NCBI GenBank assembly: GCA_020635695.1
Contig: JACJZH010000005.1
Coordinates: forward strand, 186,001-250,000
Origin: Flavobacteriales bacterium
GTDB taxonomy: Bacteria > Bacteroidota > Bacteroidia > Flavobacteriales_F > PHOS-HE28
Length of the DNA stretch: 64,000 nucleotides
Direction of reading: 5' to 3'
Shown: piece after piece, positions 45,412-53,652 of the stretch
Layout of the letters: each line of letters begins with the position of its first letter
How positions within the stretch are numbered: the stretch's first letter is position 1
Position numbers and translations under genes: made by a program
The notes under the pieces: generated by a model
The model's input: the letters and a program-made list of their open reading frames with translations, nothing else
Databases searched by the model: none
What the model was told of the DNA's origin: nothing

Positions 45412-48400
45412 ATGTCCAACGAGAACGGAAAGAGCTACCAGGACAAACGCTTCGGGCTCAGCTCGTGGGCCGTGGACAACCGGGCCACCGTGATGGTGCT
45501 CGGCATCCTGATCGCCCTCATCGGCTGGAACGCCTACCAGAGCATGCCCCGGGAGGCATTCCCCGAGGTGGTGACCCCCGAGATCTTCGTGAGCACCGTG
45601 TACCCCGGCAACTCGCCGGAGGACATGGAGAAGCTCATCACGCGCCCGCTGGAGAAGGAGATCAAGACCATCACCGGGCTCGATGAGGTGCTCAGCACCA
45701 GCGTGCAGGGCTACAGCACCATCGACATCAAGTTCGACTTCAGCGTGGAGCCCAGCGAGGCCCTGCGCAAGGTGAAGGACGCCGTGGACAAGGCCAAGGC
45801 CGATCCCGACTTCCCCACCGACCTGCCGGCCGACCCCAACGTGTTCGAGATGAACTTCTCGGAGATGATGCCGGTGATGAACATCAACCTGAGCGGCGAC
45901 TACAGCCTGGACCAGCTGAACACCTGGGCCGAGGACCTGGAGGACAAGCTCGAGGACCTGGAGGAGGTGAACAAGGTGGAGATCCGCGGCGTGCCCAAGA
46001 AGGAGCTGCGCATCAGCCTGGACCTGCCCAAGATGGAGGCCCGCGAGATCAGCTTCCAGGACGTGGCCTCCGCCGTGCAGAGCGAGAACGTGAGCGTGAG
46101 CGGTGGCGAGGTGCTGCTGGACGGCCTGCGCCGCAGCATCAGCGTGGACGGCGAGTTCAACGACCCCGAGGACGTGCGCCAGATCATCGTGAAGCAGGAG
46201 AACCTGGACATCGTGCGCCTGGGCGAGATCGCCGACGTGGCCTTCACCTACGTGGAACCCACCAGCTACGCCCGCGAGTTCGGCCAGCCCGTGGTGATGC
46301 TCGACATCATCAAGCGCAGCGGCCGCAACCTGCTCGTGGCCAGCGACAGCGTGAACGCGCTGCTGCACCGCTTCGAGCGGGACGTGTTCCCCAAGGACCT
46401 CACCGTCACCATCACCGGCGACCTCAGCGACCAGACCCGCACCCAGGTGGACGAGCTGGAGAACTCCATCATCTTCGGCGTGCTGCTGGTGGTGGGCGTG
46501 CTCATGTTCTTCCTGGGCCTGCGCAACGCCGTGTTCGTGGGCATCGCCATCCCCATGAGCATGCTGCTCAGCTTCATCCTGCTGAACGCGCTGGGCTACA
46601 CCCTGAACATGATGGTGCTCTTCGCCCTGGTGCTCGCCCTGGGCATGCTCGTGGACAACGGCATCGTGGTGATCGAGAACACCCACCGCCTGATGAGCGA
46701 GGGGCAGTCGCCGATCCGCGCCGCCAAGAACGGCATCGGCGAGGTGGCCTGGCCGATCATCGCCAGCACGGCCACCACGGTGGCGGTGTTCGTGCCGCTG
46801 CTGTTGTGGCCCGGCATGATGGGCGAGTTCATGAAGTTCCTGCCCATCACGCTCATGGTGGTGCTCGCATCCTCGCTCTTCGTGGGCCTGGTGATCAACC
46901 CCATGCTCGCCTCGCGCTACATGAAGGTGGAGCAGGAGGGCCCCACACGCTTCCTCACCTTCAAGGTGGGTGGCTGGATGACCGCGCTCGGTGCCGTGTT
47001 CAGCCTGGCGGGCCATTTCGGCGACATGAAGGCGCTCTTCACGCTGGGCAACCTGGCCCTGGCCTTCGGGCTCTTCGGTTACCTGAACCACTACGTGCTC
47101 TACCCGGCCAGCGTGCGTTTCCAGGAACGCACCATGCCGCGCCTGGAGGAGCGCTACCGCGTTTTCCTGCAATGGGTGCTGGCGGGCGGTCGCCCCAAAT
47201 GGATGTTCCTCGGCACCATCGGGCTGCTGTTCCTCTCCTTCATCCTCACCGGCATGTTCCCGCCGAACACGCTGTTCTTCCCGGTGAACGAACCGCTGTA
47301 CGTCAACGTGTTCATCGAGAAGCCGGTGGGCACCGACATCAATGAGACCGACGCCACCACCCGTGAGGTGGAACGCCGGGTGTTCGAGGTGCTGGCCGAT
47401 CCCCGGTACAACGACATGGTCACCGACACGCTGCCGGACGGGAGCGTGGTGGAACGCTCGCAGAACTTCATGGTGAGCTCGGTGATCGCCCAGGTGGGCG
47501 AGGGCACCAGCGATCCCATGGCCGGCCCCAGCTTCGATGCCACGCCGCACAAGGGCCGTGTGCAGGTGAGCTTCGTGAAGTACGCCGAACGCCGCGGCTT
47601 GCGCTCACTGCATGTGATGGAGGAGATCCGCCAGGCCGTACGTGGCGTGCCGGGCGTTTCCGTGGTGGTGGACAAGGACGCCGCGGGTCCGCCCGTGGGC
47701 AAGGCCATCAACCTGGAGATCAAGGGCGACGACGTGCTGGCCCTGATCGAGGAGGGTGAGAAGGTGCGCCGCTTCCTGGACGACCAGCACATCGCCATGG
47801 TGGAGGAGCTGAAGCTGGACGTGGAACTGGGCAAGCCCGAGATGCCCATCGAGATCGACCGCGCCAAGGCCCGCCGCTACAACGTGAGCACCTATGCCAT
47901 CGGCGATGCGTTGCGCACAGCGCTCTACGGCCGTGAGGTGAGCACCTACAAGCAGGGCGAGGACGACTATCCGGTGAACATCCGCCTGAAGGACGAGTAC
48001 CGCTACGATCCCGAGGCGCTCACCAGCATGCGCGTCACCTTCCGCGACCAGACCAACGGACAGATCCGGCAGGTGCCGATCAGCGCCCTGGCCACCCCGC
48101 GGTACACCAGCACCTTCAGCGCCGTGAAGCGGAAGGACCTCAAGCGCATGGTACAGGTGCAGAGCAACGTCACCGACGAGTTCAAGAAGGAGCAGGTGGT
48201 GAACAACGTGATCGCCGCCTTCGCCAACTACCCGAAGGACCCACGCTTCACCTACGCGTTCACCGGCGAACTGGAGGAGCAGGCCAAGCAGATGAGCTTC
48301 CTGAGCACCGCGCTCATGATCGCCGTGTTCCTGATCTTCATGATCATCGTGGCGCAGTTCAACAGTGCGGCCATCCCCGGGATCATCGTCAGCTCGGTGG

Positions 48401-48957
48401 TCTTCAGCCTGATCGGCGTCTTCCTGGGCCTGCTGATCTTCCGCATGGAGTTCGTGATCATGATGACGATGGTGGGCATCATCTCCCTGGCCGGCATCGT
48501 GGTGAACAACGCCATCGTGCTGGTGGACTTCATGATCCTGCTGCAGACGCGGCGGAAGAAGCAGCTGGGCATGAGCGATGAGGAGCGCCTGCCGATGCAC
48601 GAGGTGCTGGCCACCATCGAGGAGGCCGGTGCCCGCCGTCTGCGCCCGGTGTTGCTCACGGCCATCACCACGGTGCTGGGCCTGATCCCGCTGGCCATCG
48701 GCATCAACATCAACTTCTTCACCCTCTTCAGCGAGCTGGATCCGCAGTTCGTGCTGGGCGGTGACAACACGATCTTCTGGGGCCCCATGAGCTGGACGGT
48801 GATCTTCGGACTGGTGTTCGCCACCTTCCTCACCCTGGTGATCGTGCCGGTCATGTTCCTGCTGCTCACCAAGGTCATGTACCGCTTCATCCCGGTGCGT
48901 TCCGAGGATGTGACCTCGACACGACCCGTTGCTGCGCACGACGGCATCGAGGCCTGA
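45412..48957 (+). CDS. AcrB/HAE1-type RND efflux permease
   Basis: 1181 residues, somewhat longer than AcrB (about 1050). It has twelve transmembrane segments, with two large periplasmic loops after TM1 and TM7. TM4 carries LGMLVDNGIVVIENTHRLM, whose acidic residue is the proton-relay signature. The extra length lies in the TM6-TM7 region (FLTFKVGGWMTALGAVFSLAGHFGD to LNHYVLYPASVRF), which adds hydrophobic segments. It exports hydrophobic compounds with the neighbouring adaptor and TolC. The substrate is unknown. Confidence 0.92.
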   Translation: MSNENGKSYQDKRFGLSSWAVDNRATVMVLGILIALIGWNAYQSMPREAFPEVVTPEIFVSTVYPGNSPEDMEKLITRPLEKEIKTITGLDEVLSTSVQGYSTIDIKFDFSVEPSEALRKVKDAVDKAKADPDFPTDLPADPNVFEMNFSEMMPVMNINLSGDYSLDQLNTWAEDLEDKLEDLEEVNKVEIRGVPKKELRISLDLPKMEAREISFQDVASAVQSENVSVSGGEVLLDGLRRSISVDGEFNDPEDVRQIIVKQENLDIVRLGEIADVAFTYVEPTSYAREFGQPVVMLDIIKRSGRNLLVASDSVNALLHRFERDVFPKDLTVTITGDLSDQTRTQVDELENSIIFGVLLVVGVLMFFLGLRNAVFVGIAIPMSMLLSFILLNALGYTLNMMVLFALVLALGMLVDNGIVVIENTHRLMSEGQSPIRAAKNGIGEVAWPIIASTATTVAVFVPLLLWPGMMGEFMKFLPITLMVVLASSLFVGLVINPMLASRYMKVEQEGPTRFLTFKVGGWMTALGAVFSLAGHFGDMKALFTLGNLALAFGLFGYLNHYVLYPASVRFQERTMPRLEERYRVFLQWVLAGGRPKWMFLGTIGLLFLSFILTGMFPPNTLFFPVNEPLYVNVFIEKPVGTDINETDATTREVERRVFEVLADPRYNDMVTDTLPDGSVVERSQNFMVSSVIAQVGEGTSDPMAGPSFDATPHKGRVQVSFVKYAERRGLRSLHVMEEIRQAVRGVPGVSVVVDKDAAGPPVGKAINLEIKGDDVLALIEEGEKVRRFLDDQHIAMVEELKLDVELGKPEMPIEIDRAKARRYNVSTYAIGDALRTALYGREVSTYKQGEDDYPVNIRLKDEYRYDPEALTSMRVTFRDQTNGQIRQVPISALATPRYTSTFSAVKRKDLKRMVQVQSNVTDEFKKEQVVNNVIAAFANYPKDPRFTYAFTGELEEQAKQMSFLSTALMIAVFLIFMIIVAQFNSAAIPGIIVSSVVFSLIGVFLGLLIFRMEFVIMMTMVGIISLAGIVVNNAIVLVDFMILLQTRRKKQLGMSDEERLPMHEVLATIEEAGARRLRPVLLTAITTVLGLIPLAIGININFFTLFSELDPQFVLGGDNTIFWGPMSWTVIFGLVFATFLTLVIVPVMFLLLTKVMYRFIPVRSEDVTSTRPVAAHDGIEA

Positions 48958-48972
48958 GGCGACAGGCCCCGC

Positions 48973-48980
48973 TATCTTCG
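48973..48980 (+). promoter_or_regulatory. -7 element for the SLC13/DASS transporter
   Basis: TATCTTCG, followed at once by the hairpin at 48982-49008. The ATG is at 49015. Confidence 0.5.
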
Positions 48981-48981
48981 G

Positions 48982-49008
48982 AACGGCCCTTCCCAGCGGA
49001 GGGCCGTT
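48982..49008 (+). terminator. Perfect 9-bp hairpin between the efflux operon and the transporter gene
   Basis: Arms AACGGCCCT and AGGGCCGTT with a 9-nt loop. It starts 25 nt after the RND stop and ends 6 nt before the next ATG. It may terminate the efflux operon, or act as a 5' leader hairpin for the transporter because it lies after that gene's -7 element. No U-run follows. Confidence 0.45.
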
Positions 49009-49014
49009 CCGCGT

Positions 49015-50460
49015 ATGAAGCGCCCGCTGTTCCTGCTCGCCGGCCCGATCGCCGGGCTGCTCGTCCGCTTCCTGCTGGCGCACCACGGCCCGGATGCGGC
49101 CACCATGGCCGGGCTCGTGGCGTGGATCGCCGTCTGGTGGATCTCCGAGGCGGTGCCCATCGCGGTCACCAGCCTGCTGCCGCTGGTGTGCTTCCCGCTG
49201 TTCGGCATCGCGGGACTGGGCGACACGGCCGCCAACTACGGCAAGGAGATCATCTTCCTCTTCCTGGGTGGCTTCCTGCTGGCCCTGGGCATCGAGCGCA
49301 GCGGGTTGCACCGCCGCATCGCCCTGTGGACCGTGCTGAAGCTCGGCGGTTCACCGGCGCGCCTGGTGCTCGGCATCATGGTGGCCAGTGCGCTGCTCAG
49401 CATGTGGATCAACAGCACCGCCACCGTGCTCGTGATGCTGCCCATCGCCCTGAGCCTGGTGGATGGCCTGGACGAGGACCACGGCCGCGAACGCCTGGCC
49501 GTTCCCCTGCTGCTGGGCGTCAGCTACGGGGCCTCGATCGGCGGCATGGCCACACCGGTGGGCACACCACCCAACCTGGTGCTGCTGCAACTGTGGGAGG
49601 AGCTGTTCCCCGGCCGTCCGCGCATCGGTTTCGGACAGTGGATGAGCTTCGGGATCCCGTTCGCCATCGTGTTCCTGGGCCTTTCCTGGTGGCTGCTCGT
49701 GCGCTGGCTGGAACCGGTGAAGGGCATCCAGCTGGAGGGCCGCGATGCCGTGCGTGAGCGGTTGCGCGAGCTTGGCCGGCCCACCCGCGATGAGCGCTGG
49801 AGCGGGATCGTCTTCGCCATCACCGCGTTGTTGTGGGTCACCGGCGATGGTCTCTCGTTCGGCGGACTCGACCTGCCTGGTTGGCGGGATGTTCCGATGC
49901 TCGCACCGGTGGGTGATCCCGCGGTGGCGGTCGCGGGTGCGGTCCTGCTGTTCATCCTTCCGCAGGCGCACGGCAACGGACGGTTGCTGGAATGGGACTG
50001 GGCGGAGAAGCGGCTTCCCTGGGGTGTGCTGTTGCTGATCGGAGCGGGCATGGCACTGGCCATGGGCATCGCCCGCAGTGGATTGGACCAGGTGATCGGC
50101 GGCGCCATGCAGGCCTTCGGCAACTGGCCTGTTCCGCTGATGCTGCTTGCGCTGGTGGGTGTCGTCTGCCTGTTGAGCGAGCTCGGAAGCAACACCGCCA
50201 CCGCCAGCCTGGTGCTGCCGATCCTGGCGCGCACGGCCGAGAGTTGGGGCAGCGACCCGGTGCTGTTGCTGGTGCCCGCCACCCTCGCGGCCAGCCTGGG
50301 CTTCATGCTGCCGGTGGCCAGCCCCATGCAGACGATCGTCTTCGCCACCGGGCGCATTCCCGTGCGGCGGATGGTCAGGGCCGGCCTCTGGATCGATGCG
50401 GCGGGCGCCGTGGTGTTGGTCGCCCTCTACCTGTTGCTGGGCAGGCTGGTGTTCGCCTGA
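49015..50460 (+). CDS. SLC13/DASS family sodium:carboxylate symporter
   Basis: 481 residues with 11-12 hydrophobic segments. The two sodium/substrate motifs are MWINSTATVLVMLPIALS and LGSNTATASLVLPI, each with the Ser-Asn-Thr-type turn. SYGASIGGMATPVGTPPN and FMLPVASPMQTIVFATG are also family blocks. It imports di- or tricarboxylates or similar anions with Na+. The last 34 nt overlap the convergent DinB gene. Confidence 0.9.
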   Translation: MKRPLFLLAGPIAGLLVRFLLAHHGPDAATMAGLVAWIAVWWISEAVPIAVTSLLPLVCFPLFGIAGLGDTAANYGKEIIFLFLGGFLLALGIERSGLHRRIALWTVLKLGGSPARLVLGIMVASALLSMWINSTATVLVMLPIALSLVDGLDEDHGRERLAVPLLLGVSYGASIGGMATPVGTPPNLVLLQLWEELFPGRPRIGFGQWMSFGIPFAIVFLGLSWWLLVRWLEPVKGIQLEGRDAVRERLRELGRPTRDERWSGIVFAITALLWVTGDGLSFGGLDLPGWRDVPMLAPVGDPAVAVAGAVLLFILPQAHGNGRLLEWDWAEKRLPWGVLLLIGAGMALAMGIARSGLDQVIGGAMQAFGNWPVPLMLLALVGVVCLLSELGSNTATASLVLPILARTAESWGSDPVLLLVPATLAASLGFMLPVASPMQTIVFATGRIPVRRMVRAGLWIDAAGAVVLVALYLLLGRLVFA

Positions 50461-50984
50461 TCGGCGTTCACGTCGCGTTCAATGAGCGCCTGGTGGTGCT
50501 CGGCGTGGTAGCAGGTGAAATGGAACAGCTCACGCAGGGTGATCTTTCCGAGCAGCGGGTGAGGGACCAGGTAGCTGTCCATCCTGCGATCCGACCAGCG
50601 GGTTGACCTCCGGGCCAGGATCTCGACGTGTTCCGTGATCGCTGCCTGCAGGTCCTTGAGTCCGTTCTCGTCCACCTGCTTCGGCACGAACCGGGAAGGT
50701 GCCCTTCCGCCGGCCGACAGCTTTTCGCGGTAGCGGGCCACCAGCGCGTCGTAGTCCCTGCCCGGGCGGTTCGGCCTGCCGAAACGCCAGCGGAGCAGGA
50801 TCGGAGGCAGCCCAAGCGCCTTGTTCGTCAATGCGAGTCCGATCCGGATGTGCTCCAGGTGCTGGGCCGGGCTCCACTTGCCGTTGGCGGGTGCGGTCCG
50901 CACCCCCTCGGGAAGCGCGGTCACGGTCGCGATCAGTGCATCGTGCGTGGCACGCAGCCGCTCGGCGATCGCCTGGCCCGTCAT
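50427..50984 (-). CDS. DinB-superfamily four-helix protein
   Basis: 185 residues from the ATG at 50984. Four-helix DinB/YfiT fold, with histidine motifs SPAQHLEHIRIG and FTCYHAEHHQAL that would bind a divalent metal. Relatives include thiol-dependent transferases; a specific activity cannot be assigned. It starts 2 nt after the ridA stop, so they form an operon. Its 3' end lies inside the transporter gene on the other strand. Confidence 0.8.
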   Translation of the reverse strand: MTGQAIAERLRATHDALIATVTALPEGVRTAPANGKWSPAQHLEHIRIGLALTNKALGLPPILLRWRFGRPNRPGRDYDALVARYREKLSAGGRAPSRFVPKQVDENGLKDLQAAITEHVEILARRSTRWSDRRMDSYLVPHPLLGKITLRELFHFTCYHAEHHQALIERDVNADQANTSLPSNR

Positions 50985-50986
50985 GG

Positions 50987-51400
50987 TCACATGGTCGCGA
51001 TCACCTTCAATTCGATGGCGATCGGTGTGGGCAGGCAGTTGATCTCCACCGTGGTGCGGCAGGGCCGGTTGTCCTTGAAGTACTCGGCGTAGATCCGGTT
51101 GTAGGTGGCGAAGTCGTCCTTCATGTTGGTCAGGAACACCGTCACGTCCACGATCTTGTCCCAACTGCTGCCTGCATCCTCCAGGATGTAGCGGATGTTG
51201 CGGAACACGCTGTGGCACTGCGCTTCGATGTCGTAGGAGGCGATGTTCCCTTCCGCGTCCAACTCCACGCCGGGGATCTTCTTGGTACCGCGTTCCCGGG
51301 GACCCACTCCGCTCAGGAACAACAGGTCGCCCACGCGCCGGGCGTGAGGGTACAGGCCCACGGGTTCGGGTGCCTTGCTGCTTTCGATGGCCTCGCTCAT
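50987..51400 (-). CDS. RidA family (YjgF/YER057c/UK114) protein
   Basis: 137 residues from the ATG at 51400. It has the RidA trimer motifs: GLYPHARRVGDLLFLSG, DVTVFLTNMKDDFATYN and a conserved Arg in NRPCRTTVEINCLPTP. RidA proteins hydrolyse reactive enamine/imine intermediates; this longer-loop version resembles the aminomuconate-deaminase-like subgroup, an inference from length. It is followed by the DinB gene. Confidence 0.88.
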   Translation of the reverse strand: MSEAIESSKAPEPVGLYPHARRVGDLLFLSGVGPRERGTKKIPGVELDAEGNIASYDIEAQCHSVFRNIRYILEDAGSSWDKIVDVTVFLTNMKDDFATYNRIYAEYFKDNRPCRTTVEINCLPTPIAIELKVIATM

Positions 51401-51734
51401 GCCACGAAGATCCGCCTTCCACCGGGAACGGAAAAGGGCCCGTCCCCGGACCCTTCCCGTCACGACCGCGCACCGGATGTCCGCCACCGACCCCGCCGGC
51501 TGAGCGGTGGTCCGGCCCTCCCGGGCCTTGTCCGAAGGTGACGGACGAAGGAGCGCTCCTGCTCGGAACCACTCCACCGTTGGCATGCGCGACCGCGTGT
51601 ATGGAAAGAACGTATCGCGAAGGTCCGCGGCGCTTGTTAGCAAGACGTTGGCCGCGTGTGAAAGGTTCTTCCCCGGGCCGCGGGTTATTCACCGGCCATG
51701 AACAGGCCCCTTGAACGAACTTCGCGTACGGCAC

Positions 51735-51761
51735 GTCGTTCTTTCACCGGCGAAGAACGAC
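51735..51761 (+). promoter_or_regulatory. Perfect 9-bp inverted repeat upstream of the aldo/keto reductase
   Basis: Arms GTCGTTCTT and AAGAACGAC with a 9-nt spacer. It is centred about 54 nt before the ATG at 51802 and directly abuts the heptamer repeats. It could be an operator or a leader hairpin. Confidence 0.45.
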
Positions 51762-51788
51762 CTTCAACCTTCAACCAGCAACGTTCAA
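51761..51788 (+). repeat. Heptamer tandem repeat (CnTTCAA, four units)
   Basis: Units CCTTCAA, CCTTCAA, CCAGCAA and CGTTCAA run in tandem just before the aldo/keto reductase gene. Related units occur in frame inside copA at 58185-58222. Confidence 0.7.
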
Positions 51789-51801
51789 CGTCCCCCCACC
51801 C

Positions 51802-52785
51802 ATGCGCTACCGCCACCTCGGAAATAGCGGCCTCCAGGTCAGTGAACTGAGCCTGGGCAGCTGGCTCACCTTCGGCAAGCAGATCGGCGACACCACCGCC
51901 GAACAGCTCATGAAGATCGCCTACGACAACGGCATCAACTTCTTCGACAACGCCGAGATCTACGCCCGCGGCGAGAGCGAGAAGGTCATGGGCAAGGTGC
52001 TGAAGAAGATGAAGTGGCCGCGCGACACCTGGACCGTGAGCAGCAAGGTGTTCTTCGGTGCCGGCGGCAAGCTGCCCACCCAGCGCGGGCTGCACCGCAA
52101 GCACGTGGTGGAGGCCTGCCACGCCGCGCTCAAGCGCCTGCAGGTGGACTACCTGGACCTGTACTTCTGCCACCGGCCGGACAAGAGCACGCCCATCGAG
52201 GAGACCGTCTGGACCATGCACCAGCTGATCATGCAGGGCAAGGTGCTCTACTGGGGCACCAGCGAGTGGAGCGCGCAGGAGATCACCGAGGCGCACATGG
52301 TCGCCCGCCAGCACCACCTGATCGGTCCCGTCATGGAGCAGCCGCAGTACAACATGTTCCACCGCGACAAGGTGGAGGTGGAGTTCGGACAGCTTTACCA
52401 GGGCGTGGGCCTGGGCACCACCATCTGGAGCCCGCTCGCCAGCGGCATTCTTACGGGGAAGCACAAGGAGAAAGCAGCCGCCCGCACCCGCCTCACCATG
52501 CAGGGGCTCGACTGGTTGCGCGAACGCGAACTGACCAAAGAGCGTCTGAAAAAGGTGGATAAGCTGATGAAGATCTCGAATGGATTGGGCCTCAGCATGC
52601 CGGTCTTCGCCCTGGCATGGTGCCTCAAGAATCCGCACGTGAGCACGGTGATCCTTGGCGCCAGCAAGACCGCCCAGCTGAAGGAGAACCTCAAGGCCGT
52701 GGAGGCCCAGGACCTGCTGACGCCCGAGGTGATGGCGAAGGTGGAGAAGGTGCTGGACAATGCGCCCAAGCGGCCGGAATGGTGA
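51802..52785 (+). CDS. Aldo/keto reductase (Kv-beta-like)
   Basis: 327 residues, TIM barrel. The catalytic tetrad is visible: Asp49 in FFDNAEIY, Tyr54, Lys82 in SSKVFFG and His125 in FCHRPD. The motifs GTSEWSAQEI, EQPQYNMFHRDKVE and the NADPH-binding ILGASKTAQLKEN match the group related to potassium-channel beta subunits and YghZ. It reduces aldehydes or ketones with NADPH; the substrate is unknown. The cupredoxin gene starts 4 nt after its stop. Confidence 0.92.
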   Translation: MRYRHLGNSGLQVSELSLGSWLTFGKQIGDTTAEQLMKIAYDNGINFFDNAEIYARGESEKVMGKVLKKMKWPRDTWTVSSKVFFGAGGKLPTQRGLHRKHVVEACHAALKRLQVDYLDLYFCHRPDKSTPIEETVWTMHQLIMQGKVLYWGTSEWSAQEITEAHMVARQHHLIGPVMEQPQYNMFHRDKVEVEFGQLYQGVGLGTTIWSPLASGILTGKHKEKAAARTRLTMQGLDWLRERELTKERLKKVDKLMKISNGLGLSMPVFALAWCLKNPHVSTVILGASKTAQLKENLKAVEAQDLLTPEVMAKVEKVLDNAPKRPEW

Positions 52786-52789
52786 AGCC

Positions 52790-53398
52790 ATGAGGATCTT
52801 CCTGTTCCTCCTGGTGCTGCTGGCCTACCAGGCCACCGCCCAGACCACCCACGTCATCCGCGGGCTCGACTTCTACTACGACCCGGACACGGTGGTCATG
52901 GTCACCGGCGACAGCATCAAGTTCCAGACACAGGGCATCCACGACATGGTGCAGACCGACTCGGCCGCGTGGGCCATCGATCAGGCGATCAGCAACGGCG
53001 GGTTCGTGACCAACATCGGGGAGGATACCACCTTCGTGATCGACACTGCCGGCACCTACTACTTCGTGTGCTCGCCCCACGGGTTCGTGGGCATGAAGGG
53101 CGTGCTGCTGGTGGACACGGCCCTGAGCACCGGCCTGCGCGACCGCCAGCCGAGGCCTACGGTGCAGGCCGCTCCCAGCCCCGCGCGCGATCGGGTGCGC
53201 ATCACCTGCGCCCACCCACAGGCCGCCTGGGTGGAACTGCGCGGCATGCACGGCGAGCTGTTGCGCGAAGCGGAGGTCCTGGTGCAGGGTGAAGTGGAAC
53301 TGGACGTGTCCGCGATCGCTGCAGGCCACCATGTGGTGCTGGTGCTGGACCGCGAGCGCAGGCCGTTGGCGGCAGGGCCGCTCATGATCATGCGGTGA
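52790..53398 (+). CDS. Secreted plastocyanin-like cupredoxin with T9SS-like tail
   Basis: 202 residues with signal peptide MRIFLFLLVLLAYQATAQ. Residues 20-110 are a blue-copper domain with all four type 1 ligands: His51 in GIHDMV, and Cys94, His97 and Met102 in CSPHGFVGM. Residues 120-202 (QAAPSPARDRVRITC to HHVVLVLDRERRPL) look like a T9SS type A sorting domain. It may carry electrons or bind copper at the cell surface. It is probably co-transcribed with the aldo/keto reductase gene and lies 3 kb from the copper resistance cluster. Confidence 0.82.
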   Translation: MRIFLFLLVLLAYQATAQTTHVIRGLDFYYDPDTVVMVTGDSIKFQTQGIHDMVQTDSAAWAIDQAISNGGFVTNIGEDTTFVIDTAGTYYFVCSPHGFVGMKGVLLVDTALSTGLRDRQPRPTVQAAPSPARDRVRITCAHPQAAWVELRGMHGELLREAEVLVQGEVELDVSAIAAGHHVVLVLDRERRPLAAGPLMIMR

Positions 53399-53407
53399 CA
53401 AGCGAAA

Positions 53408-53427
53408 GCCGCCCCGATCGGGGCGGC
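53408..53427 (+). terminator. GC-rich palindromic terminator after the cupredoxin gene
   Basis: A 20-bp perfect palindrome, GCCGCCCC-GATC-GGGGCGGC, flanked by AA before and CTT after. It starts 10 nt past the stop codon. It can serve the convergent small gene as well. Confidence 0.65.
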
Positions 53428-53461
53428 CTTCCATGTGCTTTGTTCGATACGACGTTCCCGC

Positions 53462-53635
53462 TCAGGGGTCCGGGGAGTCCTTCCTGGCCTGCTTCCCGAT
53501 CGTGAGGCCGATGCCGGCGCCCAGCGCGATGCAGACCCCGATCCATGGACCGATGTCGCCGGTCAGCGCACCTATGACAGCCCCGACTGCCGCTCCGAAA
53601 GCGGCGCCCATGGCGATGGACTTCTCTCCGTTCAT
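53462..53635 (-). CDS. Small glycine-zipper membrane protein (57 aa)
   Basis: The reverse strand encodes MNGEKSIAMGAAFGAAVGAV, then IGALTGDIGPWIGVC and a basic tail GKQARKDSPDP. Gly/Ala residues spaced every four (GAAFGAAVGAVIGALTG) form a glycine-zipper pattern across two short membrane helices. It starts 15 nt after the stop of the T9SS gene on the same strand, so it may be co-transcribed. Its function is unknown; it resembles small bacterial membrane proteins with GxxxG packing. Confidence 0.6.
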   Translation of the reverse strand: MNGEKSIAMGAAFGAAVGAVIGALTGDIGPWIGVCIALGAGIGLTIGKQARKDSPDP

Positions 53636-53638
53636 GAC

Positions 53639-53652
53639 GATCGGGCCCGATC
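53639..53652. repeat. 14-bp perfect palindrome
   Basis: GATCGGGCCCGATC, between the T9SS gene and the 57-aa gene and overlapping the first gene's stop codon. It could be a processing hairpin or chance in GC-rich DNA. Confidence 0.4.

Larger units (their letters stand above)
51401..51801. other. 401-nt intergenic region between divergent ridA and aldo/keto reductase genes
   Basis: The longest gene-free stretch in the window. It holds an imperfect hairpin near ridA (arms at 51434-51442 and 51447-51455), a 12-bp palindrome (51549-51560), a perfect 9-bp hairpin (51735-51761) and four CnTTCAA-type heptamers (51761-51788). No convincing -7 element lies next to the reductase start. No coding sequence or known riboswitch fold was recognised. 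Confidence 0.7.

Noticed and set aside
44848..47550. 900-codon open frame antisense to the RND pump
   Set aside because: The RND permease on the + strand is unmistakable; the antisense protein is His/Leu/Val-rich without a family.
51549..51560. 12-bp palindrome AGGAGCGCTCCT
   Set aside because: Short palindromes of this kind are expected by chance in GC-rich DNA, and its position suggests no operator or terminator role.
51685..51693. TTATTCACC, similar to a DnaA box
   Set aside because: Two mismatches from TTATCCACA, no cluster of further boxes and no dnaA/dnaN genes nearby, so no origin is claimed.
51699..51857. Short open frame from the ATG at 51699 running into the aldo/keto reductase gene
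   Set aside because: It overlaps the reductase start in another frame, includes the heptamer repeats and has Arg/Ser/Thr-rich composition; no sign of coding.
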